From: Macrococcus epidermidis
Lineage (GTDB): Bacteria > Bacillota > Bacilli > Staphylococcales > Staphylococcaceae
Direction of reading: 5' to 3'
NCBI RefSeq assembly: GCF_003259695.1
Contig: NZ_PZJH01000001.1
Location: forward strand, 806,001 to 870,000
Length of the DNA: 64,000 bases
A model generated the notes under the pieces. That model saw nothing but the letters and a program-made list of their open reading frames with translations, ran no database searches and had not been told where the DNA came from. Every line of letters begins with the position of its first letter. Positions within the stretch are counted from its first letter, which is position 1. Shown here in pieces: positions 32,086 to 41,766 of this stretch. A program made the translations under genes and the position numbers.

Positions 32086-33447
32086 ATGGAATTCACTGAG
32101 TTGACGGTTGCAGAATATACTGATTTTATTTGGAATACAACTGAAATGAGTCACTATTTTCAACTGCAGGAAAACATAAAGAATAGAGAAGCTGACGGTT
32201 ATCCAGTCGTATTACTAGGTATTAAAGCAGAAGGCGAAGTCATTGCTGCCAGTCTATTTTCTAAAATACCGACATTCGGAAGTTATTTCTATTATTCAAA
32301 CCGTGGTCCAGTCATGAACTATAAGAATTCAGAGCTTGTTGATTTTTACTTCAAATCGCTGGATACATATTTAAAAACACATCAGGCTTTATATGTGAAA
32401 CTAGATCCATACTGGATATATAAAATGTACGATAAAGATGTGAATTATAAAGAAGAACATGGCACAAACGATGCGATTATTAAACAGTTAAAATCGCTTG
32501 GCTATAAACATACCGGTTTCTCAGTAGGGTATACAATGGACACACAGGTCAGATGGATGAGTGTGTTATACCTTCAAGGTGAAACACCAGCTTCTATAAT
32601 GAAACAATTTGATTCACAACGTAAACGTAATGTGAAAAAAGCGCAAAAATACGGCGTGAAAATCCGACTGCTTGGTAAAGATGAATTAGATGTATTTTTA
32701 GATCTATATCGTGAAACGGAACAACGCGCTGGTTTTATTGCTCGTCCAGATCGTTATTTTGAAGGATTCCATCAATATTATGAAGATAAAGTACTATTAC
32801 CGTTAGCATATATTGATCTTAATGAATATATTGAGAAATTATCGAATGATATTACATCATCTGAATCAAAACGTGATCAGATGATGGCAAATGAAAATAA
32901 ATCAGATAAGCAGATGAAGAAGATTGAACAGTTAGATCGTGAAATCAATCACATGCAAGACGAATTATTAGAGATGAGTACATTGCGTAAAACTGATGGT
33001 AATATTCTTAATTTAGCAGCTGGTATGTTTTTCTTAAACCATTTCGAAGTGAACTATTTCTCTGGCGGTTCTAGTGAGAAATATAATAAATTCATGGGAC
33101 CATATGCAATGCACTGGTATATGATCAATTATTGTTTTGAACATGGATTTGATCGCTATAACTTCTATGGTGTATCTGGTGATTTCAGTGAATCTGGTGA
33201 AGATTACGGCGTATATCGATTTAAACGTGGATTTAACGCTCAAATTGAAGAACTTGTTGGAGACTTTATTAAGCCAATCAATAAACCTAAATATGCTGTA
33301 TATCAAGCCGCATTAAAAACGAGATTAAAATTAAGTGAATTAAAACAACGTAAACGAAATAAAAATAATCAGTCAGAAGATGAATTAGAAACGACAGAAA
33401 ATATTGTATTACAAAAAGGACCGGATAAAATTAGTGATCCGAATTAA
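32086..33447 (+). CDS. femB: FemB, interpeptide-bridge aminoacyltransferase
   Basis: This 453-residue protein is a FemA paralogue ([98 protein letters not shown]) matching staphylococcal FemB, which adds the fourth and fifth bridge residues. It is longer than the 419-residue S. aureus protein by a basic then acidic C-terminal tail from about residue 413. The coiled-coil arm is present. Bridge composition in this organism (all-Gly or mixed) cannot be read from the sequence. Confidence 0.96.
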   Translation: MEFTELTVAEYTDFIWNTTEMSHYFQLQENIKNREADGYPVVLLGIKAEGEVIAASLFSKIPTFGSYFYYSNRGPVMNYKNSELVDFYFKSLDTYLKTHQALYVKLDPYWIYKMYDKDVNYKEEHGTNDAIIKQLKSLGYKHTGFSVGYTMDTQVRWMSVLYLQGETPASIMKQFDSQRKRNVKKAQKYGVKIRLLGKDELDVFLDLYRETEQRAGFIARPDRYFEGFHQYYEDKVLLPLAYIDLNEYIEKLSNDITSSESKRDQMMANENKSDKQMKKIEQLDREINHMQDELLEMSTLRKTDGNILNLAAGMFFLNHFEVNYFSGGSSEKYNKFMGPYAMHWYMINYCFEHGFDRYNFYGVSGDFSESGEDYGVYRFKRGFNAQIEELVGDFIKPINKPKYAVYQAALKTRLKLSELKQRKRNKNNQSEDELETTENIVLQKGPDKISDPN

Positions 33448-33492
33448 TCATTAAGATATAAAAATTGAATAATTAATCTTAAGTACAAAATA

Positions 33493-33541
33493 AGGCATCA
33501 TATAATATAAATGTATATATAGTATTATATGATGTCTTTAT
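33493..33541 (+). terminator. Terminator of femAB operon
   Basis: AGGCATCATATAATA (33493-33507) and TATTATATGATGTCT (33523-33537) pair over 15 bases with one G-U, followed by TTATT. Confidence 0.7.
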
Positions 33542-33543
33542 TC

Positions 33544-33580
<37 letters not shown>

Positions 33581-33591
33581 GTATGGAGAAG

Positions 33592-33622
33592 AAAAAGATA
33601 CTACCTATTTCGTAGTATCTTC
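33592..33622 (-). terminator. Terminator of secreted-protein gene
   Basis: AAGATACTAC and GTAGTATCTT form a 10-bp stem around CTATTTC. On the minus strand a T run (plus-strand GAAAAAG) follows. It lies 55 bases after the stop at 33677. Confidence 0.7.
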
Positions 33623-33676
33623 TATTCTTTCCATTATTAATGTATACATGTTTCAATTATAAATAATTAATTACAT

Positions 33677-35281
33677 TTACTTTAAAGCCGTTAATTCATA
33701 AGCAGCAATTGTTCCGCTCATTTCATGACTTGCAAGTAATACCGGTTGTTTTGTCGGAGAATGTTTCGCATCGATAAATGTTAAACCTTCCGGTGAAATA
33801 TCGCCATTATCATTTGCTTTGAAATATGTTTCAAATACAGGTTTCTTCGGATTTGAAACGTTATAAACCATAATTCCACCAGTTCTTTCTAAACCAATAA
33901 ATGCATACGTTTTACCATTGATAACGCCAGTTATAACTGATTCTGGCTCTGGACCTTTATCGTCACTTCTTGAGTCAAATTCAATTTTACCAAGTTCTTC
34001 ATGATGTGAATTGAATGTATCTTTATTTGCTTTTGCAGTAATTGATTCAAAATCTGATCCTGAATCGTACACTAATCCTAAATTACCCGCATTGCGAATT
34101 GAGAATGAACGTCCACCAAATGTTACAGGAAAAATGAATTTACCTTCTTTATTAACAAAACTTTGAGCAGTTGTTGTTTTAAGACGTCCAAGATGCTTGT
34201 CATCTTCTAAATCTTTAATATCTGTACCTTTTAAATATTTACTATTTAAATCATATTGATCAGCGATATCTGCAATTCTAGTTTCTTCACTATATCCTTC
34301 GTAATCCTGTGAATCCCCTTCATTTGCTGTTAATAAGTAAGTTTTACCTTTTATCGTCATTTGAGCAATACCGTCAGGTTGATACATACCAAGTAACGGA
34401 TAATTTTTCATATTAATCTTTTTATCTTTATCAGAAACATCAATTGTATGCTTTAAATATGACTTATAGCCTAGTCCTCTTACTTTTACGAATTTATCTT
34501 TTTTAAGATCAAACTTTGCGATCGCATTACGCTCCTGAATCGTAATATATGCAAATTCATTTTTATCATCTATCGTTACATATTCTGGTTCAAGATTTAA
34601 GAAGCTTTCTTCAGCAGTACGGCCAAGATGACGTAAGTTACTTGGAATCATCTTTTTAGAGAATTTAACTGTCTTAACTGCTGATTGTTTTACTTTACCT
34701 AGTGCATTGACTTTAATTGAAGATACAGAACCTTCCGGATTAACAGTATAAGCATCATTCGGTTCACCTTCGTTAGCAACGATTAATTTCTTGCTATCGT
34801 GCGTGAAGGTTAACATATCTGGCAATGCCCCAACAGTAACCTTACTGATTAATTTACCGTCTTTATCTAAAAATGCAACGCGTCCATTGTCTGTTTTTTC
34901 TTTTGCAGGAATACTGATAGCGATATAGTGATATTTCTTATTCACTGCGACACTTGTAATATCACTACCTTCAATACCAAGGTCTTTTAATAAGATACGT
35001 TTCTTTAATGTGAATTTCCCTTTTGATAATTTAGACATATCTATAATATCAACTGCATTTAATGCACCGTTAATTGAGTATGCTTGTTTGTATTGTGGAT
35101 CATAACTTACAATTTCAGTACCGCTTTCACCGAATTCAGTCTTTGAATCATAGCGAGCTAATTGAGAAACTTTAATCTTGCTATTTGGTCCATAATTGTT
35201 TACTGATTGTGCATCAGCAATAGGTGTTGCTAGTAATGATGTTAACGCTAAAGTACTAATAACTTTGCCTACACTTTTCAT
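33677..35281 (-). CDS. Secreted choice-of-anchor I family protein
   Basis: This 534-residue protein has a typical signal peptide (MKSVGKVISTLALTSLLATP then IADAQS, cleavage near 24-25). The mature part matches the choice-of-anchor I family, with motifs such as GALPDMLTFTHDSKKLIVANEGEPND, EPEYVTIDDKNEFAYITIQERNAI, QPDGIA...LLTANEGDS, GRSFSIRN, and KGPEPESVITGVINGKTYAFIGLERTGGIMVY. The fold is beta-propeller-like. Some relatives sit next to alkaline phosphatases and some carry cell-wall anchors; this one has no LPXTG or other C-terminal anchor and should be released or loosely wall-bound. Function unknown. Confidence 0.82.
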   Translation of the reverse strand: MKSVGKVISTLALTSLLATPIADAQSVNNYGPNSKIKVSQLARYDSKTEFGESGTEIVSYDPQYKQAYSINGALNAVDIIDMSKLSKGKFTLKKRILLKDLGIEGSDITSVAVNKKYHYIAISIPAKEKTDNGRVAFLDKDGKLISKVTVGALPDMLTFTHDSKKLIVANEGEPNDAYTVNPEGSVSSIKVNALGKVKQSAVKTVKFSKKMIPSNLRHLGRTAEESFLNLEPEYVTIDDKNEFAYITIQERNAIAKFDLKKDKFVKVRGLGYKSYLKHTIDVSDKDKKINMKNYPLLGMYQPDGIAQMTIKGKTYLLTANEGDSQDYEGYSEETRIADIADQYDLNSKYLKGTDIKDLEDDKHLGRLKTTTAQSFVNKEGKFIFPVTFGGRSFSIRNAGNLGLVYDSGSDFESITAKANKDTFNSHHEELGKIEFDSRSDDKGPEPESVITGVINGKTYAFIGLERTGGIMVYNVSNPKKPVFETYFKANDNGDISPEGLTFIDAKHSPTKQPVLLASHEMSGTIAAYELTALK

Positions 35282-35410
35282 AATGACATTCTCCTCAAAA
35301 TTTATTCTTTAGGATATTTAATATGTACAAATTAAATTTTAATGTAATGATGTAAACTACGAATAAAATTTATTAATAAAATGTAAATATTTGATTACAA
35401 TATAAAATAA

Positions 35411-35437
35411 AGCGGTCAGGAGATTTCCTGACCGCTT
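35411..35437 (-). terminator. Terminator of small membrane-protein gene
   Basis: AGCGGTCAGGA and TCCTGACCGCT are perfect 11-bp arms with a 4-base loop, 11 bases after the minus-strand stop at 35448. The minus-strand U tract is weak (plus-strand AAAATAA). Confidence 0.65.
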
Positions 35438-35447
35438 CTTTAAGCTT

Positions 35448-35837
35448 TTAACGATTTAATTTGTTTTCATGATGCTTTACCGATTCCATCTCAGCACGGT
35501 TTTGATTTTCATCATATTTACGTTGTTCTAATTTTGCTTTTTGTTTTAACTTTCTGTTCTTGCGATAATCTTTCGTCATATACCAGAATAAAATGCTTAG
35601 CAATAATGAAATAACCGCTAAAAAGCCTGCATATCCAAGTAAAGGTTGGTAAGTAATATCGTAAAAGTTAGGTAGTATAAACGCCACAATTGCTAATAAT
35701 AAAAACGTAATGATCGGTGCAAAAAGAAATCTACCTAATGCTAATCCAAAGATTAACGAGATAACAAGCATCCCTACAATAGTGATTAATAGGAAGTTCG
35801 GAATTTCATAGAAGTTGATTGTATTTAATGTCATCAT
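35448..35837 (-). CDS. Small integral membrane protein with charged tail
   Basis: This 129-residue protein has three hydrophobic helices between residues 12 and 86, then a highly charged cytoplasmic tail (TKDYRKNRKLKQKAKLEQRK...). I do not recognise the family with confidence; similar YbeF-like proteins occur in staphylococci. Two consecutive Met codons open the frame; either could be used. It is monocistronic, between the secreted-protein gene and divergent pepF. Confidence 0.6.
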   Translation of the reverse strand: MMTLNTINFYEIPNFLLITIVGMLVISLIFGLALGRFLFAPIITFLLLAIVAFILPNFYDITYQPLLGYAGFLAVISLLLSILFWYMTKDYRKNRKLKQKAKLEQRKYDENQNRAEMESVKHHENKLNR

Positions 35838-36088
35838 TTTATCACTCTCTTATCCTTTATCAATTTTAGAAAATACAAAACTTATTATACCCTATAATTA
35901 TAAATATAAAATCAATATTCGGTAAATTTCTTATCATTTAAAGAAATCTTTAGAACTTTAGAAAAAAACTTAATATTTTACGAAAAACACTTTTGTTAAA
36001 AAAATTTCTAAAAATTCATAATAAAGCGTATAATAAAAATATTAACATCTATAATGGATGAATCTTTAATGACAAAAGGAGAATGTAT

Positions 36089-37897
36089 ATGAGTTTACCG
36101 AAAAGAAATGAAGTTCCAGTTGAACAAACTTGGGATTTATCTACATTATTTGACTCAAATGATGCATTTTATGCGCAACTTGAGAAAACAATCGCAAGAA
36201 CGAAGCAATTCAATCAAGAATACGCAGGGACACTTTCTGATACTAGTAAGATTGAATCTGCTTTAGATGAATATGCTGCAATTAAAAAAGAACTGGATCA
36301 CTTAGGCAGTTATGCTTCCTTATTGTTTAGTGTTGACCAGACAGATGATACTTCAGGCAAATTATACAGTAAATATGTGAATAGTTATGGTACGATTGCA
36401 AGCTTACTGACTTTCGTAGAGTCAGAGATTCTTGCTCTTGATACAGAAATTTTAAACAAATTAAAAGATGAAACTCCAGCGTATCAACGTTATCTGGAAA
36501 AGCTAATCGCGCGTAAACCGCATCAATTACATCCAGAAGTTGAAAAGACACTTGCATCTTTCTCACCAGTATTTAGCGCCCCTTATAACCTTTATGACAC
36601 GACTAAGATGCTGGATATTGATTTCGGAACGTTTTCTGCGCATGGTAAAGAGATTCCGATGAGCTACGTTTCATTTGAAGGAGAACTGGAAGTTGATGCA
36701 GATACAGAAATTCGAAGAAATGCATTCAGAAAATTCTCTGATACGTTAAAAAAATATGAAAATACAACAGCAAAAACTTACGATATGGTCGTTCAACAGG
36801 AAAAAATCGAATCTGAACTACGTGGATATGATTCAGTGATTGATTATTTATTACAACCACAAGAGGTTACTCGTGAACTATATAATCGTCAAATCGATTT
36901 AATCACAACTGAACTAGCGCCACATATGCGCCGATATGCAAAGTTACTGCAAAAAGTTAATGGTTTAGAACAAATGAAATTTGAAGATTTAAAGGTTTCT
37001 TTAGATGATACCTTTGAACCAGAAATTACTGTAGAAGAATCTCGTGATTATATTAAAAAAGCGCTTTCGATTATGGGTGAAGATTATATGCAGATGGTAA
37101 ATGATGCATATGACAAACGCCAGATTGACTTCGTACAGAATAAAGGGAAGTCAACTGGTGCATTCTGCGCAAGCCCGTATCAGGTGAATCCGTTTATCTT
37201 AATCTCATGGACTTCAAAGATGACAGAAGTATTTGTGCTGGCACATGAATTAGGTCATGCCGGTCACTTCCATCTTGCTCACCAAAATACAAATATATTT
37301 GATGAAAGCTGCTCTTTATATTTTGTTGAGGCACCAAGCACAATGAACGAGATGCTGATGGCAAATTATTTATTGGCCGAATCCGATGATCCAAAATTTA
37401 AACGTTGGGTAATCGCTTCGATTATATCACGTACTTATTATCATAATTTTGTAACGCATTTATTAGAAGCAGCTTATCAGCGTGAAGTTTATCTATTAGT
37501 AGATAAAGGTGAATCTATGACTGCTGATATATTAAATGGTATTAAACGTAAAGTGATCGAAGATTTCTGGGGAGAAGCAGTAGAAATCACTGAAGGTGCT
37601 GAACTGACTTGGATGCGACAACCCCATTATTATATGGGCTTATATCCTTATACGTATTCAGCTGGACTGACTATCTCTACGATTATGTCTCAACGTATTC
37701 TTAATGAAGGTGAACCGGCTGTACAGGAATGGACAGAAGTACTTAAGAGAGGTGGTTCATTACCACCAGTTGAACTTGCAAAGATGGTTGGTATCGACCT
37801 TACTACTGATGCTCCGCTTAAAGAAACGATTGCTTATATCGGTTCATTAATTGATGAACTGGAAAAGTTAACTGAAGAAATTGAACAGCACAAATAA
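36089..37897 (+). CDS. pepF: Oligoendopeptidase F
   Basis: The second ATG (36089) has correct spacing from AAAAGGA, giving 602 residues. The M3 zinc site is H386-E-L-G-H390 (FVLAHELGHAGHF), followed by the downstream Glu (ESCSLYFVEAPSTMNEM), and the C-terminal HYYMGLYPYTYSAG loop is typical of PepF. This cytosolic metallopeptidase cleaves peptides of roughly 7-17 residues. TATAAT at 36029-36034 may be its -10 box. Confidence 0.95.
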   Translation: MSLPKRNEVPVEQTWDLSTLFDSNDAFYAQLEKTIARTKQFNQEYAGTLSDTSKIESALDEYAAIKKELDHLGSYASLLFSVDQTDDTSGKLYSKYVNSYGTIASLLTFVESEILALDTEILNKLKDETPAYQRYLEKLIARKPHQLHPEVEKTLASFSPVFSAPYNLYDTTKMLDIDFGTFSAHGKEIPMSYVSFEGELEVDADTEIRRNAFRKFSDTLKKYENTTAKTYDMVVQQEKIESELRGYDSVIDYLLQPQEVTRELYNRQIDLITTELAPHMRRYAKLLQKVNGLEQMKFEDLKVSLDDTFEPEITVEESRDYIKKALSIMGEDYMQMVNDAYDKRQIDFVQNKGKSTGAFCASPYQVNPFILISWTSKMTEVFVLAHELGHAGHFHLAHQNTNIFDESCSLYFVEAPSTMNEMLMANYLLAESDDPKFKRWVIASIISRTYYHNFVTHLLEAAYQREVYLLVDKGESMTADILNGIKRKVIEDFWGEAVEITEGAELTWMRQPHYYMGLYPYTYSAGLTISTIMSQRILNEGEPAVQEWTEVLKRGGSLPPVELAKMVGIDLTTDAPLKETIAYIGSLIDELEKLTEEIEQHK

Positions 37898-37903
37898 AAC
37901 AAC

Positions 37904-37941
37904 AAACGCATAATACAATGGCTGTATTATGCGTTTATTTG
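37904..37941 (+). terminator. Terminator of pepF
   Basis: AAACGCATAATACA (37904-37917) and TGTATTATGCGTTT (37923-37936) are exact 14-bp arms with a 5-base loop, followed by ATTT. Confidence 0.75.
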
Positions 37942-37969
37942 ATTAAATATTAAATAATGAGGTGTTTAT

Positions 37970-38677
37970 ATGAATATTAATGGTAAAGTTGTCATTATAA
38001 CTGGTGCTGCAAATGGTATCGGTAAACATATCGCAGATACATTTAGACACAATAAGGCCATTGTCTGCGATATTAATATCCAGCCAGGATGTTATTTTCA
38101 GGGCGATATATCAGATACAAATGTAATTGATGCATTCATTCAGCAGGTTATCAGTGAGCATAAGAAAATTGACTATATTATCAATAATGCACTTCCTATT
38201 ATGAAAGGCATCAATGATTGTACGATAGAAGAATTTAACCACGCGTTACAAGTTGGTGTCTCTGCACCATTTTATATTGTACAGCAATCCCTACCCTATC
38301 TAAATGATAATGCTGCTATTGTAAATATCTCATCATCAAGAGCACTGATGAGTCAACCACAAACAGAAAGCTATTCCGCTGCCAAAGGTGGCATCAGTGC
38401 ATTAACACATGCCTTAGCTGTAAGTTTAAGAGAACAAGCACGCGTCAATGCGATATTACCTGGATGGATCGACACGACAAATAGTGAATTTTCTGGCAGC
38501 AATAACTTACAACATCCTGCCGGTCGCGTCGGAGTACCGAATGATGTTACACAAATGGCACTTTATTTATGTAGTGATAATGCAACATTTATTACAGGAC
38601 AGGAATTTGTCGTTAATGGTGGTATGACTAAACAAATGATTTATCATAATGACCAAGGATGGTATTATGATAAATAA
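37970..38677 (+). CDS. Short-chain dehydrogenase/reductase
   Basis: This 235-residue protein has the SDR nucleotide site TGAANGIG (about 10-17), the NNA motif (IINNALP), the catalytic Ser in NISSSRALMS and Y-x3-K in ESYSAAKGG; the PGWIDT segment follows. The C-terminus has the FVVNGGM dimer motif. NAD(P) preference is unclear: the residue after the second strand is Asp (VCDINIQ), which favours NAD. Substrate unknown. Confidence 0.9.
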   Translation: MNINGKVVIITGAANGIGKHIADTFRHNKAIVCDINIQPGCYFQGDISDTNVIDAFIQQVISEHKKIDYIINNALPIMKGINDCTIEEFNHALQVGVSAPFYIVQQSLPYLNDNAAIVNISSSRALMSQPQTESYSAAKGGISALTHALAVSLREQARVNAILPGWIDTTNSEFSGSNNLQHPAGRVGVPNDVTQMALYLCSDNATFITGQEFVVNGGMTKQMIYHNDQGWYYDK

Positions 38678-38721
38678 AACCAACATTGCCGGATACTTGA
38701 AGTATCGGCAATGTTGGTTTT
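38676..38721. terminator. Bidirectional 23-bp-stem terminator
   Basis: The arms 38676-38698 and 38699-38721 are complementary almost throughout (AAAACCAACATTGCCG... / ...CGGCAATGTTGGTTTT). A and T runs at both feet suit the convergent SDR and cvfB genes. Confidence 0.8.
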
Positions 38722-38736
38722 GATTATATGAACTTA

Positions 38737-39603
38737 TTATTCAACCGCTTTAATTTTATCCGCTTCAATCACGATGCGTTTGTTTTTATATAAGCGGCCA
38801 ATCGCACGTTTAAAACTACCTTTACTCATGTTAAAGACTTCTTTTATCGCTTCAGGATCTGACTTATCAGAGAATGGCAGTTCACCACCGTATTCTTCTA
38901 ATAACTTTAAGATTTGCTCTGAATCATCATCTAAGCGCTCATGTGCAAGTGGTAAAAATGAACCATTTAAAGTTCCATCTTCTTTATGTCCGATAATTCG
39001 TACTTCTACTGCTTCACCAAGTCTAGGTTCACTTCTACGTTCTGATTCGTGAACGAATATTTTGTAACCCTCTTTAGATAAAAGAAACGTTCCGATACGT
39101 AATAAACGGTATGGATGTGCTGTGATCGTCTTGTGTAACAGCTCTTCTGGTGCTGGTGTAAACATGGCATCGACCATCGTTTCACTTGCTAAACGTCCAT
39201 ATAACTGATCATTTCTGTCTACACGAAGACAAGCAAATACTTCATCTCCTGCTTCCGGCCAAACTTCTTTTACTTTCGGTAGATCTTCCCACGGAATAAC
39301 GATTTCACGTGGGATACCGATATCTACCGTAACCCCGTCTCTATCTTTCTTAATCACTTTTACCCAGTCATAGCGGTCAGTTGAAATATCGGGAATATTT
39401 TGGGTTGCAAATAAATCTCCAGTACGACCTGGATATACAAAGAAAGAATAATCCTCACCAATTTCTAATTCATCATCTTCTAATACTTCTGATTGATTTA
39501 ACTTTACGACTTCACTATTCGGTCCAAGTAAGTAATACGTAGACCCTTCTAATCGATCGACGCGTAAAAAGTCGATACTACCTGATAATTGTTTGTTCTC
39601 CAT
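38737..39603 (-). CDS. cvfB: CvfB, S1-domain RNA-binding virulence regulator
   Basis: This 288-residue protein matches S. aureus CvfB/B. subtilis YitL in length and layout: three S1-like OB domains (about 1-65, 70-140 and 145-215, e.g. GVTVDIGIPREIVIPWEDLP) and a C-terminal winged helix (LPFSDKSDPEAIKEVFNMSKGSFKRAIGRLYKNKRI). CvfB binds RNA and influences exotoxin expression in S. aureus. It is divergent from the ABC-F gene at 39780 and converges on the SDR gene. Confidence 0.93.
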   Translation of the reverse strand: MENKQLSGSIDFLRVDRLEGSTYYLLGPNSEVVKLNQSEVLEDDELEIGEDYSFFVYPGRTGDLFATQNIPDISTDRYDWVKVIKKDRDGVTVDIGIPREIVIPWEDLPKVKEVWPEAGDEVFACLRVDRNDQLYGRLASETMVDAMFTPAPEELLHKTITAHPYRLLRIGTFLLSKEGYKIFVHESERRSEPRLGEAVEVRIIGHKEDGTLNGSFLPLAHERLDDDSEQILKLLEEYGGELPFSDKSDPEAIKEVFNMSKGSFKRAIGRLYKNKRIVIEADKIKAVE

Positions 39604-39741
39604 ATGTCTCTCCTTTAGGTTAAATACCTATTTCAATAAATCATTATAGCACATTTTCACCCATTCGTCAGAATTAACAGTATAATAGAACTATCTGTGT
39701 AAGTAAGAAATCAGTAATATCTATTTCTTATCAAACTATGA

Positions 39742-39747
39742 TATAAT
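39742..39747 (+). promoter_or_regulatory. -10 box of YbiT-like ABC-F gene
   Basis: TATAAT at 39742-39747, 33 bases before the ATG and within a region that otherwise holds only the divergent cvfB promoter. No convincing -35 hexamer was found at the expected spacing. Confidence 0.4.
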
Positions 39748-39779
39748 CTTACTGATTATAAATTAAAGGAGACCACTCA

Positions 39780-41375
39780 ATGTTACAAGTATCTAATGTT
39801 AGTTTACGATTCGGTGATAGAAAATTATTTGAAGATGTGAACATAAAATTCACACCCGGAAACTGCTACGGTTTAATCGGAGCAAACGGTGCAGGAAAAT
39901 CTACTTTCCTAAAAATTCTTTCAGGTGAGCTTGACTCTCAATCAGGTCATGTTTCATTAGGAAAAGACGAACGATTATCAATATTAAAACAGGACCACTT
40001 CGCTTATGAAGATGAACGTGTACTTGATGTTGTACTTCGTGGTAATGAAAAGCTTTGGAATGTCATGAAAGAAAAGAATGAAATCTATATGAAACCAGAC
40101 TTCAGTGATGAAGATGGTATGCGTGCAGCTGAACTTGAAGGTGAGTTTGGTGAAATGGGCGGCTGGACTGCTGAAAGTGATGCACAAGTATTATTGTCTG
40201 GTCTTGGCATCAAAGATGATCTACACGAAAAGAAAATGTCTGAACTTGAAAATAACCAGAAAGTTAAGATTCTTTTAGCACAAGCATTATTTGGTGAGCC
40301 AGATGTATTATTACTCGATGAGCCTACCAACGGTTTAGATATTCCTGCAATCAGCTGGTTAGAGGAATTCTTGATTAACTTTGAAAACACAGTAATCGTT
40401 GTATCACATGACCGTCATTTCTTAAATAACGTATGTACGCATATTGCTGATTTAGACTACGGTAAAATTAAAATTTATGTTGGGAACTATGACTTCTGGT
40501 ATCAATCAAGTCAGTTAGCACAACAAATGCTACAAGACTCTAATAAGAAAAAAGAAGAAAAGATTAAAGAATTACAGGACTTCGTTGCACGATTCTCAGC
40601 AAATGCTTCTAAATCTAAACAAGCAACAAGCCGTAAGAAAATGTTAGAAAAGATTGAATTAGATGATATCCAGCCTTCTAGCCGTAAATATCCTTTCGTT
40701 AACTTTAAACCAGAACGTGAAATTGGTAATGAGTTACTACAAGTTCAAGGTTTAACTAAAACTATCGATGGCGTAAAAGTTATTGATAACTTATCATTTA
40801 CGATGAATCCAAACGATAAAGCAGTACTAGTCGGTGATTCTGAAATTGCTAAGACTACCCTACTTCGTATTTTAGCTGGTGAAATGGAACCGGATGAGGG
40901 TTCTTACAAATGGGGTGTGACAACGTCACAAAGTTATTTACCGAAAGATAACTCAGAATTCTTTGAAGGTAAAAATATCGACTTAGTAGAATGGTTACGT
41001 CAATATGCACCGCCTGAGGAACAAACGGAAACTTTCTTACGCGGATTCTTAGGTCGCATGTTATTCTCTGGTGAAGAAGTACGTAAAAAAGCAACTGTAT
41101 TATCAGGAGGAGAAAAAGTAAGATGTATGTTAAGTAAGATGATGTTATCATCAGCGAACGTATTATTACTTGATGAGCCAACAAACCATTTAGACTTAGA
41201 AAGTATCACTTCTGTCAATGATGGTTTAAAGGCATTTAAAGGTTCACTGATCTTTACTTCTCATGACTTTGAGTTCATTAACACAATTGCCAATCGTGTT
41301 ATTGACTTAAATGCAAACCTTTCTAAAGAAATTACTTATGAAGAATACTTAAAAGAACAAGGTGTACTTAAATAA
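39780..41375 (+). CDS. ABC-F ATPase, YbiT/YkpA type
   Basis: This 531-residue protein has two ATPase domains, no membrane segment and a short linker. Domain 1 has GANGAGKST and LLLDEPTNGLD; its signature is degenerate (MSELENNQKVK rather than LSGGQ). Domain 2 has a Walker A of GDSEIAKTT, in which the Gly before Lys is Ala, but intact LSGGEKV and LLLDEPTNHLD. This uneven pattern and its place just before lysC match the staphylococcal housekeeping homologue. YbiT/YkpA-type proteins act on the ribosome; no antibiotic role is implied, and there is no attenuator-like leader. Confidence 0.88.
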   Translation: MLQVSNVSLRFGDRKLFEDVNIKFTPGNCYGLIGANGAGKSTFLKILSGELDSQSGHVSLGKDERLSILKQDHFAYEDERVLDVVLRGNEKLWNVMKEKNEIYMKPDFSDEDGMRAAELEGEFGEMGGWTAESDAQVLLSGLGIKDDLHEKKMSELENNQKVKILLAQALFGEPDVLLLDEPTNGLDIPAISWLEEFLINFENTVIVVSHDRHFLNNVCTHIADLDYGKIKIYVGNYDFWYQSSQLAQQMLQDSNKKKEEKIKELQDFVARFSANASKSKQATSRKKMLEKIELDDIQPSSRKYPFVNFKPEREIGNELLQVQGLTKTIDGVKVIDNLSFTMNPNDKAVLVGDSEIAKTTLLRILAGEMEPDEGSYKWGVTTSQSYLPKDNSEFFEGKNIDLVEWLRQYAPPEEQTETFLRGFLGRMLFSGEEVRKKATVLSGGEKVRCMLSKMMLSSANVLLLDEPTNHLDLESITSVNDGLKAFKGSLIFTSHDFEFINTIANRVIDLNANLSKEITYEEYLKEQGVLK

Positions 41376-41387
41376 ATATTTTCTTGC

Positions 41388-41417
41388 GTGTATTCATTTT
41401 ATGAATACACGTTTTTT
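41388..41417 (+). terminator. Terminator of ABC-F gene
   Basis: CGTGTATTCA and TGAATACACG are exact 10-bp arms with loop TTTA, followed by six T. Confidence 0.85.
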
Positions 41418-41468
41418 GATTTTAAGTATTGTTAAATAAACTATTATTTTTAAATTTTCTCAAAACAC

Positions 41469-41497
41469 TTTACAATTTTAAAATCTTTCTGTAGTAT
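41469..41497 (+). promoter_or_regulatory. Promoter of lysine operon
   Basis: TTTACA (41469-41474), a 17-base spacer and TAGTAT (41492-41497). The expected start near 41504 lies shortly before the riboswitch aptamer. Confidence 0.6.
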
Positions 41498-41522
41498 ATT
41501 AAATATCAATTAAATAAATGTA

Positions 41523-41692
41523 ACAGATGAGGCGCATCGATCATGAGTAAGTAATGGTAATTCTGCAAATGAATTACTGAAAGGGTGAGATGCCGAAATA
41601 TAGTATTGATTGCAGTGAATACTATGTTGGATCCACAGGTTAAGAGCTATGGATTTGTCATTATTGAAAAATAATGGAGTGCATCGCTTGTA
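41523..41692 (+). ncRNA. Lysine riboswitch (L box) aptamer
   Basis: The conserved L-box core is recognisable: GATGAGGCGCATCGATCA near the 5' side with TGAGTA just after, then CTGAAAGGGTGAGATGCCGAAA (split across 41577-41599) and the closing GGAGTGCATCGC (41676-41687). These correspond to the conserved purine-rich and GCCGAA elements of the B. subtilis lysC leader. Lysine binding stabilises the closing helix and promotes the terminator at 41703. It controls the whole lysC-lysA operon. Confidence 0.9.
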
Positions 41693-41702
41693 TATAAATT
41701 CA

Positions 41703-41734
41703 ACAAGTCCAGATGTCTCTGGGCTTGTTTTTTT
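41703..41734 (+). terminator. Riboswitch expression-platform terminator
   Basis: ACAAGTCCAGA and TCTGGGCTTGT pair with one G-U around TGTC and are followed by T7. It lies between the lysine aptamer and lysC, the position of the off-state terminator. Confidence 0.85.
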
Positions 41735-41766
41735 GTTGGTGATGACCCCTTGCAGGAGGCAAAAAA

